Assembly: GCF_001612665.1 (NCBI RefSeq)
Contig: NZ_BDAX01000018.1
Coordinates: forward strand, 336,823-400,822
DNA length: 64,000 nucleotides
Source: Nocardia alba NBRC 108234
GTDB taxonomy: Bacteria > Actinomycetota > Actinomycetes > Mycobacteriales > Mycobacteriaceae
Direction of reading: 5' to 3'
Shown here piece after piece: positions 58,801 to 64,000 of the stretch; the first letter of the stretch is position 1; the number at the start of each line of letters is the position of its first letter. Under the pieces are notes generated by a model. The model worked only from the letters and a program-made list of their open reading frames with translations. It was not told the DNA's origin and did not search any database. A program made the translations under genes and the position numbers.

Positions 58801-61800
58801 GACCCGTACCGATACCGGCGGCTACCGCATCTGGGATCAACGGCGAGAGGTGATCTGGCACTTCGCACCCGAATCGGGACTCGACGGCATCGAAGCGAGA
58901 TACGGCAACTACGCCGTATCTGCCGTCACCGATCGCCACCACAACCGCATTCGCTTCCACTACGACTCCGAAGGAGTGCCGGTAGAGGTCTCGCATTCGG
59001 GCGGCTACCGGGTCCGCATCGAGACCGACCGTGCGCGAATTACCGGGCTCTCACTGATCGAGGACGATCCGGATCTCGGCGAGTTCGCTACGCCGATAAT
59101 GGAATTCGCCTACACGGGGCCGGATCTGATTTCGGTAACCGACGCGGTGGGATCGACAACCCGCTACACCTACGACGCAGCACACCGGATGACATCGTGG
59201 ATCGACTCCAACGGCAATCAGATGATCAATTCCTACGACGAGTCCGGTCGCGTCGCCTTCCAGCGCGGGACCGCGGGAATCCTGAACTGCGACTACGACT
59301 ACCGGCACCTCCCCGACGGCGTCGGCCGCCTCACCGCCGTCACCGATTCGCTCGGTGCGACTACCTCCCACGGTTTCGACCGCGAACTGCAACTGCGCGA
59401 CCTCGTCGACCCGGTCGGCGGCCATACCCATTTCGATTACAACGCCGACCGCAGGCCACTGACCATCCGCGGACCCGACGGTGCGACGACCCGATACCGA
59501 TACAACGGCGCGGGCGACCCGACGGCGATCATCCGCCCGGACGGCAGCGCGACCGAGATCGAGTATTTCTGGCGCAACCGTCCCGCCACGATGGTGTTCC
59601 CCGACGGTTCGATCTCGCGCCGCGAATGGTCGACCACCGGCGACCTCGCCGCCGTCATCGGCGCCGTCGACGATGACCGTACCGAATTCACCTACCACTC
59701 GAACGGCGCACTGGCCGCGGTCGTCGAACCCGACGGCACCCGCACCGCCATCGAGGTGAACGCGGCGGGCCTGCCGCTCCGGGTCACCGAACCCGACGGC
59801 GCGGTAACCCACTTCCAGCGCGACGCCGCCGGTCGACCCACCCGTATCACCGATTGCCTCGGTGCTGTGACCCGCTACGACTGGGCTCCCACCGGAAACC
59901 TGCTCCGCAGAACAGATCCCGACGGCCACAGCGAATCGTGGACATACGACGGCGAAGGCAACATACTCACCCACACCGACCGCGCCGGTGGCCTCACCCG
60001 ATTCTCCTACGGCACTTTCGATCTCCCGCGCTCTCGCATCGATCCCGACGGCTCGATCACCCGGTACACCTGGGACACCGAACGCCGCCTGCTCGCCGTA
60101 CACAACCCGATCGGCCAACGCTGGACCTACGAATACGACCGCGCCGGACGACTCATCGCAGAAGCCGACTACAACGGGGCCACCACCCGCTATACCCTCG
60201 ACGTCGCCGGACGACTCGCCGCGATCGCCTCTGCCACCGGCACGACTCGCCATCTCCGCCACGATTCGCTCGGCCGCGTCACCGAGATCACCACCGACGA
60301 CGACTGGATCCGCTACACCCACGATCCGGCGGGGCGGGTCCTCTCCGCTGTCAACGGTGTCGGCGCGAACACCACACACGCACTGGAATTCGCCTATGAC
60401 ACAGCCGGAAGTCTCGCCTCGCAGCAACTCGACGAGCAGCCGCCGATGCTGTTCGAGCACGATGACCGCGGCCACCGGACCCGCCGAACCGCGCCCTCTG
60501 GTGCGGTGTCCCGGTGGCACCACGATTTCCTCGGTCGTATGGACCGGCTCAGCGCCGACGACCACGACATCACCTTCGGCTACGACCCCGTCGGGCGCCT
60601 GACCAGCTGGCGAATCGGCGAACTGGCGGTAACCCGCGGGCACAGCGGGTTCGGCCAGTTGGCCGACCAAGAGGTGACCGCTTTCCCCCCGCACGTGGTT
60701 TCGCTCGAATCGGGTTCGACCACCAGACCCGCGCCGCATCGGCTTCGCCGCGACGAATTCACCTACCGCCCCGACGGCTACCTCACCACCCACACTGTCG
60801 CCCGCGCGCAGAGCGAACTCGTCCATCGCGACTACCGCCTCGACGCCGTCGGCCGAATCACCGCTGTCTCTACCAATGGCACCCCTACCGAGCGCTATGC
60901 CTACGACGCACTCAGCAATATCGTCGACTCGTCCACGCCATCCGCCGAAACCTCGCAGGCCTCGCCTACCGCACCGCCCGAGGTGGGCCGACGCGAGTAC
61001 CGCGACAACCGCCTCGTCCGCGACGGCCGAACGCGCTTCCACTACGACTCTGCCGGGCGCCTGATCCGCAAGACCACCGTCCGGCTTTCTCGCAAACCCG
61101 ATGTGTGGCACTACCGATACAACGCTTTCGACCAGCTCACCGATGTCTGGACTCCTGACCATCAGTGGTGGCAGTACACCTACGACGCCCTCGGCCGCCG
61201 CACCACCAAACAACAACTGACGACCGACGGTGCCGTGATCGAACGCGTGGACTACGTGTGGGACGGTCTGCACCTCATCGAGCAGGCCACCCGGGCCACC
61301 ACCATTCGCTGGCAATATCAGCCCGGTTCACATGTTCCACTCACCCAGTCGTCCGACGGGGCCGCGATCGACCGAGAGTTCTACGCGATCATCACCGATC
61401 TCGTAGGTGCTCCCGCTGAACTGATCGACCCCAGCACCGCTCGCCCCGTGGCGACCGCGGGCGCAGATCTCTGGGGCCGAACCACCTGGTATGGGAAGGC
61501 AAGCTCACCGCTCCGATTCCCCGGGCAGATCCACGACCCCGAAACCGGGTTGCACTACAACATGTTCCGGTACTACAACCCGGACACCGGCCAGTACCTC
61601 ACCTCGGACCCACTGGGTCTGGCCCCGGCACCCAATCCCTACGCCTACACCACCAACCCGCTCAGGTTCATCGACCCACTCGGGCTGACGCCGACCGCGT
61701 GCGAGCGGTTCGAGAATTTCCGTAGACAGGTCACGCCCGATGAGCTCTACAACGCGCCGGCACCCTACGAGCACGGCCGAGAAGGGCATGCCTGGGATAA

Positions 61801-62176
61801 ACACATGGTCAGCCGCGAGGTCCAGGCATCGATCCTCAACAACCCGGATCGGATCTTCAGCGGAACCTACCGAGGAACTGACCACATAACCGGTGAGCCG
61901 TACACCCGTCAGGTCGATATCTACTTCCGGGCGGGCCAGAGAGATACGACGAACAGCCTGGGCTCGGTAGTGATCACGGAGGCGGGCAACAAGCGATCGG
62001 TCATCACTGCCTATGGTTTGATCGACGGGCGTCCGAGCATCCGGAAGCGACCTGTCAACGCGGACAAGGTGTGGGCGCACGACCCGGATTACGTCGAGAT
62101 TCGCCGCCGCGGCGATGACATCGACGAAGTGGTATTTCCCGACCGGGCAAGCTGGGAAGGAAACGACTGGCAGTGA
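55805..62176 (+). CDS. RHS-repeat polymorphic toxin with WxG N-terminus
   Basis: A 2123-residue modular toxin. Residues 1-200 form a helical WXG/LXG-like domain with WTGQGADAF near 117. A membrane-spanning-like region (about 250-370) follows. Residues 375-905 are disordered and rich in Pro, Thr, Asp and His. At 905-990 lies a DUF6531-type start (DPVDISTGEFLLPETDLDLP), then some 900 residues of YD/RHS repeats (patterns YxxxGR) build the shell. The core-associated end RYYNPDTGQYLTSDPLGLA and FIDPLGLTP at about 1925-1960 marks autocleavage. The last 160 residues are the toxin: HAWDKH (His1995, His2000) and VVITEAGNKRSVITAYG fit a BECR-type RNase. GTG start with G-rich site upstream. Confidence 0.9.
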   Translation: MGLGDFIDKVGSAIEDGVEDLAEGAGQVIDDGLDVVADAAGYVGLDSVDNALDDLGDNIASATGGDVEEEELGQTEDPKELILGEPAEIGSAAETLKKMAAAIESTGQALQKIDAADWTGQGADAFNQVYDKQPKLWFEGGDAMAAAAGAMEAWQNEVKAAQDKAATAVERWKAAHAEEVRQKNWWNSLTGKEQRQNPLVDTWTTLRNDAREILRGARVQRDNGASIANGALSAATEKAPKEPPFTERWIANISDLGGVLEHGALNFSAGLLTSLTGLAQFVRQVNPTDIYNITHPADYAKGLSDLGTGLVVAVADPGAAVSAIVKDARANPFEFVGALTGDALLTAATGGGGSAKVAISALKKATKAGRRLPDGGSGPSPHRPTGDGAPTRQSDPAGRTDPAGQTDQRRGAGLPDSDRGPTPEGRTVEGAPQRDAPTRRTEDTDDGSSPTPNHTEQRRSEPTAQYDRDQPSPTTEATSSTPDPEPPRPSEPTQTPDRTPDADPQTSRPEPRPEAAGTSNPDSTPTQRTDPTPAQQTDHTPTQRTDPTPAQQTDHTPSQRIDPTPDQHTDRTPTQHTDHTQPPRTDPASTHHTNPDSPATPHGDSPRSQADPGTTSHSDQDTAPTQHSDPDRTSREDGSASETRVNPIADRAPHTDDARSDVDSRPTAHADPTPQTPSPTTPAAGWQPGHSINPDNGPTHRPTPDAHPARPHPGATPAGPSQTPHSPRVDSTPQRPQHDPGTEPHRAPVSPRAGAAPDPAGRANGHSPLTAGPHPDSPTRSTPGHTPTRADAESPSRAHPESDGRGPDHNPDKPRDRADGRSPEPEQAPKDCTPERDSATPTDRTPDSKADPDSPTDRTPDRDHDPDSDRERPSAQDRADADRDANEHARESGAESDRTPDQKTCSTDPVDISTGEFLLPETDLDLPAVLPLTLQRAHHSNFRFGRWFGPSWSSTLDARIVVEDAGVTFIGENAVMLAYPHAEVGVAVHPHTEGQQWSLTRTDTGGYRIWDQRREVIWHFAPESGLDGIEARYGNYAVSAVTDRHHNRIRFHYDSEGVPVEVSHSGGYRVRIETDRARITGLSLIEDDPDLGEFATPIMEFAYTGPDLISVTDAVGSTTRYTYDAAHRMTSWIDSNGNQMINSYDESGRVAFQRGTAGILNCDYDYRHLPDGVGRLTAVTDSLGATTSHGFDRELQLRDLVDPVGGHTHFDYNADRRPLTIRGPDGATTRYRYNGAGDPTAIIRPDGSATEIEYFWRNRPATMVFPDGSISRREWSTTGDLAAVIGAVDDDRTEFTYHSNGALAAVVEPDGTRTAIEVNAAGLPLRVTEPDGAVTHFQRDAAGRPTRITDCLGAVTRYDWAPTGNLLRRTDPDGHSESWTYDGEGNILTHTDRAGGLTRFSYGTFDLPRSRIDPDGSITRYTWDTERRLLAVHNPIGQRWTYEYDRAGRLIAEADYNGATTRYTLDVAGRLAAIASATGTTRHLRHDSLGRVTEITTDDDWIRYTHDPAGRVLSAVNGVGANTTHALEFAYDTAGSLASQQLDEQPPMLFEHDDRGHRTRRTAPSGAVSRWHHDFLGRMDRLSADDHDITFGYDPVGRLTSWRIGELAVTRGHSGFGQLADQEVTAFPPHVVSLESGSTTRPAPHRLRRDEFTYRPDGYLTTHTVARAQSELVHRDYRLDAVGRITAVSTNGTPTERYAYDALSNIVDSSTPSAETSQASPTAPPEVGRREYRDNRLVRDGRTRFHYDSAGRLIRKTTVRLSRKPDVWHYRYNAFDQLTDVWTPDHQWWQYTYDALGRRTTKQQLTTDGAVIERVDYVWDGLHLIEQATRATTIRWQYQPGSHVPLTQSSDGAAIDREFYAIITDLVGAPAELIDPSTARPVATAGADLWGRTTWYGKASSPLRFPGQIHDPETGLHYNMFRYYNPDTGQYLTSDPLGLAPAPNPYAYTTNPLRFIDPLGLTPTACERFENFRRQVTPDELYNAPAPYEHGREGHAWDKHMVSREVQASILNNPDRIFSGTYRGTDHITGEPYTRQVDIYFRAGQRDTTNSLGSVVITEAGNKRSVITAYGLIDGRPSIRKRPVNADKVWAHDPDYVEIRRRGDDIDEVVFPDRASWEGNDWQ
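57370..57560 (+). repeat. Thr-Pro-Asp tandem repeats in the toxin linker
   Basis: Imperfect direct repeats of about 30 nt (coding TPxQxTDxTP units such as QRTDPTPAQQTDHTP) lie in the disordered part of the RHS toxin. Codon use is constant, so they are not foreign DNA, but the copy number may change between strains. Confidence 0.7.
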
Positions 62177-62595
62177 CAAGCGACAGTAACCAAGAGCATG
62201 ATTCACCCCCCGGCGGAGAAGACGCGACCATCGATCTCCTCGCTGCTTCCTTTGCCTCGCATCTCGGACAGCAGGTCACCATCATCGACTCCAGTGGGAT
62301 GACACCGGATGGGTTCGCGTGTTTCATCCGAAGCCCCGCGCCCTCCGGTCCGACTTTGCAGGTGGCGTGGGAGGGGGTGCTCGGTATGAAGTTCATCGAC
62401 GGACGGCCCGACATCAGCGTGTCGCTGTTCCTGTTCAGCCGAGGCCGACGCCTGCGACTCGACGATCATCATCCCGGCAGCTACTTGGAAATCGTCTACG
62501 AGGGCCCGCTCGACGGCTCGGGAAGCTGGCGCGACCTGGGCTGGCTACACGACGGTTTCGGCGAGTTCGAAGCATACGACCGCTACGGCGAATAG
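62173..62595 (+). CDS. Candidate immunity protein of the RHS toxin
   Basis: A 140-residue acidic soluble protein. The GTG overlaps the toxin stop by 4 bp. It has no signal peptide. QVTIIDSSGMTPDGFACFIR and the acidic helix regions alternate with strands (PDISVSLFLFSRGRRLRLDD). No family is recognised. In RHS and CDI systems the gene that directly follows the toxin encodes the specific inhibitor, so immunity is the natural assignment. It ends before a strong terminator. Confidence 0.7.
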   Translation: MTSDSNQEHDSPPGGEDATIDLLAASFASHLGQQVTIIDSSGMTPDGFACFIRSPAPSGPTLQVAWEGVLGMKFIDGRPDISVSLFLFSRGRRLRLDDHHPGSYLEIVYEGPLDGSGSWRDLGWLHDGFGEFEAYDRYGE

Positions 62596-62620
62596 CCCAG
62601 CGCCCCGAACCGCACGCGCA

Positions 62621-62652
62621 GAAGTGCGGGCCCTCGAAAGGGCCCGCACTTC
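62621..62652. terminator. Bidirectional terminator between the toxin island and hisG
   Basis: A perfect 14-bp stem (GAAGTGCGGGCCCT with AGGGCCCGCACTTC) around a CGAA loop, between convergent genes. Confidence 0.9.
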
Positions 62653-62655
62653 ACC

Positions 62656-63507
62656 TCAGAAAGCTCGGCAGGAGCGGATGTCGGTGGCGAGGATGGCCTT
62701 GGCGCCGAGGTCGGCCAGCTGGTCCATCAGTTCGTTGCCCTGCTTGCGGGGGACGAGGGCGCGCACGGCGACCCAGTCCGGGTCGGTCAGCGGCGAGACG
62801 GTCGGCGATTCCAGGCCCGGGGTGATGGCGACGGCCTGGTCGAACAGCGACTTGGGGCAGTCGTAGTCGAGCATCAGGTACTGCTGGGCGAAGACGACGC
62901 CCTGGATGCGGTTGATGAGCTGGTTGCGGGCACGGTCGTCACGGTCGGACCCGGTGCGTTCGATGAGAACGCCTTCGGAGTCGCACAGCGACTCACCGAA
63001 CGCGACCAGGTTGTGCTGACGCAGGGTGCGCCCCGATCCGACGACGTCGGCGATGGCGTCGGCGACACCGAGTTGGATCGAGATCTCGACCGCGCCGTCG
63101 AGCCGGATCACCTCGGCTTCGATACCGAAGCGGGCCAGGTCGGTGCGGACCAGGTTCGGGTAGGACGTGGCGATGCGCTTGCCCGCCAGATCCTCGACCT
63201 TCCAGTCCTCGCCCGCTGGGGCCGCGTAGCGGAAGCTGGAGCGGCCGAACCCGAGCGAGAGCCGCTCGCTCACCGGCGAACCGGAGTCCAAAGCCAGGTC
63301 TCGCCCGGTGATGCCGAGGTCGAGCTCACCGGAGCCGACATAGATGGCGATGTCCTTGGGACGCAGGAAGAAGAACTCGACCTGGTTCGCGGGATCGAGA
63401 ACAGTCAGATCACGGGAGTCGGTCCGCTTACGATATCCGGCCTCGCTGAGGATCGAGGTGGCGGATTCGGAGAGCGAGCCCTTGTTGGGGACGGCGACGC
63501 GCAACAT
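62656..63507 (-). CDS. hisG: ATP phosphoribosyltransferase (long form)
   Basis: A 283-residue HisG, which joins ATP and PRPP in the first step of histidine synthesis. LRVAVPNKGSLSESATSILS and the phosphate-binding IADVVGSGRTLRQHNLV are diagnostic. The C-terminal ACT-like domain (about 210-283) gives histidine feedback control and marks the hexameric long form. It follows hisE after 55 bp in the same direction. Confidence 0.97.
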   Translation of the reverse strand: MLRVAVPNKGSLSESATSILSEAGYRKRTDSRDLTVLDPANQVEFFFLRPKDIAIYVGSGELDLGITGRDLALDSGSPVSERLSLGFGRSSFRYAAPAGEDWKVEDLAGKRIATSYPNLVRTDLARFGIEAEVIRLDGAVEISIQLGVADAIADVVGSGRTLRQHNLVAFGESLCDSEGVLIERTGSDRDDRARNQLINRIQGVVFAQQYLMLDYDCPKSLFDQAVAITPGLESPTVSPLTDPDWVAVRALVPRKQGNELMDQLADLGAKAILATDIRSCRAF

Positions 63508-63562
63508 GGGAATGAGGGTCCTTTCGGGGAAGTGGGACGTGTCGATCGGGACGGATCAGCCG

Positions 63563-63844
63563 TCACAGATGTCGGTACACGTCCTCGAGCTTCAGCCCAC
63601 GCCCCAGCATCATCACCTGGACCCAGTACAGCAGCTGAGAGATCTCCTCGGCGAGCGCGTCATCGCTCTCGTGCTCCGCGGCCAGCCAGATCTCACCGGC
63701 CTCCTCCAGGACCTTCTTACCCTGGAAATGAACGCCTGCGTCCAGCGCGGCCACCGTGCCCGACCCCTCAGGACGGGTCTCGGCACGCTCGGTCAGCTCG
63801 GCGAACAGGGATTCGAAGTTCTTCACGATGAATGATTCTTTCAC
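63563..63844 (-). CDS. hisE: Phosphoribosyl-ATP pyrophosphatase
   Basis: A 93-residue HisE, which removes diphosphate from phosphoribosyl-ATP, the second step of the pathway. The MazG-like motif is GKKVLEEAGEIWLAAEHESD then EEISQLLYWVQVMMLGRGL. A GTG at 63844 gives VKESFIVKNFESLFAEL, aligned residue for residue with the mycobacterial start; the longer frame to 63904 is rejected. First gene of hisE-hisG; the 156 bases to the right edge are C-rich with no visible promoter match. Confidence 0.95.
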   Translation of the reverse strand: MKESFIVKNFESLFAELTERAETRPEGSGTVAALDAGVHFQGKKVLEEAGEIWLAAEHESDDALAEEISQLLYWVQVMMLGRGLKLEDVYRHL

Positions 63845-64000
63845 ACCCCCGCCACCACAATTCCGCCCCCGCACCGACAACACACCGCACCCCACCGGCC
63901 CCACCCCACTTCACCAATCCACCCCAACCCCCACTTCACAGGTCCGCCCCGCACGCCATACCCCGACTCCGCCATGACCCCACCACCCCACCACCGCACT

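Noticed and set aside
59051..61315. Open minus-strand frame of about 750 codons inside the RHS gene
   Set aside because: Shadow of the repetitive RHS coding strand; no start signal and Gly/Val-rich nonsense composition.

Overview
The window is high-GC actinobacterial DNA. It carries a complete Pup-proteasome system (pup, prcB, prcA, pafA, dop, mpa, pafB, pafC), a fused cobIJ, several deazaflavin (F420)-type enzymes and many GTG starts and 4-bp ATGA/GTGA overlaps. Gene order follows, with insertions, the mycobacterial block cobG-cobH-cobIJ ... cobK-cobL-SDR-F420 enzyme-pepE-exonuclease-DUF4333-helY-tatC-tatA-pafC-pafB-pafA-prcA-prcB-pup-dop ... mpa-lppK ... trmI-recB-like ... hisG-hisE (Rv2064 to Rv2122c in M. 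tuberculosis). A Nocardia or close mycolate-containing relative is the best guess. No tRNA, rRNA, CRISPR array or insertion sequence was seen, and no stretch over 300 bases lacks a gene.

Layout. 1-8.9 kb: cobalamin genes (tail of cobG, cobH, cobIJ, cobK, cobL), interrupted by an asnC/ddaH pair, a secreted ubiquitin-like protein and a PadR regulator. 8.4-16 kb: housekeeping genes (F420 enzyme, M24 peptidase, exonuclease, DUF4333 protein, helY, tatC, tatA). 16-30.2 kb: Pup-proteasome locus. A ketopantoate-reductase-like gene sits between tatA and pafC, and a five-gene acyl-CoA cassette with its TetR regulator sits between pafB and pafA. 30.4-35.3 kb: DUF418 protein, TetR, DUF6412 protein, a second-type YidC, NUDIX, ArsC-like and DDN-like genes. 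35.3-44 kb: a pyrimidine or hydantoin degradation and uptake operon read leftwards (amidase, dihydropyrimidinase, LLM oxidoreductase, ABC importer) facing a MocR-type regulator. 44.2-54.1 kb: methyltransferase, secreted cyclophilin, a 27-residue peptide gene, mpa, an LppK-like lipoprotein, acyltransferase, trmI, a RecB-like nuclease, an NTF2-like protein and a YeiH-type transporter with a separately encoded 44-residue membrane peptide. 54.2-62.6 kb: an accessory polymorphic-toxin island (SseB-like protein, small helper, 2123-residue RHS toxin, candidate immunity protein). 62.6-64 kb: hisG and hisE; the last 156 bases upstream of hisE show nothing recognisable.

How the genes work together. Pup is made ligation-competent by Dop, attached to lysines by PafA, recognised by the Mpa coiled coil, and substrates are threaded into the PrcBA core. 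PafB and PafC are the paired WYL regulators of the same neighbourhood. The cob genes give the aerobic middle part of corrin ring synthesis (precorrin-2 to precorrin-8 and hydrogenobyrinate); cobM is not in the window.

The most unusual items are: the secreted ubiquitin-fold protein (4141-4632); the RHS toxin/immunity island with an N-terminal WxG segment and a probable RNase tip (54.8-62.6 kb); a 27-residue amphipathic peptide gene with its own signals (46199-46282); and cobK, whose Rossmann motif can only be complete if translation starts at CTG, overlapping the stop of a 19-codon upstream reading frame.
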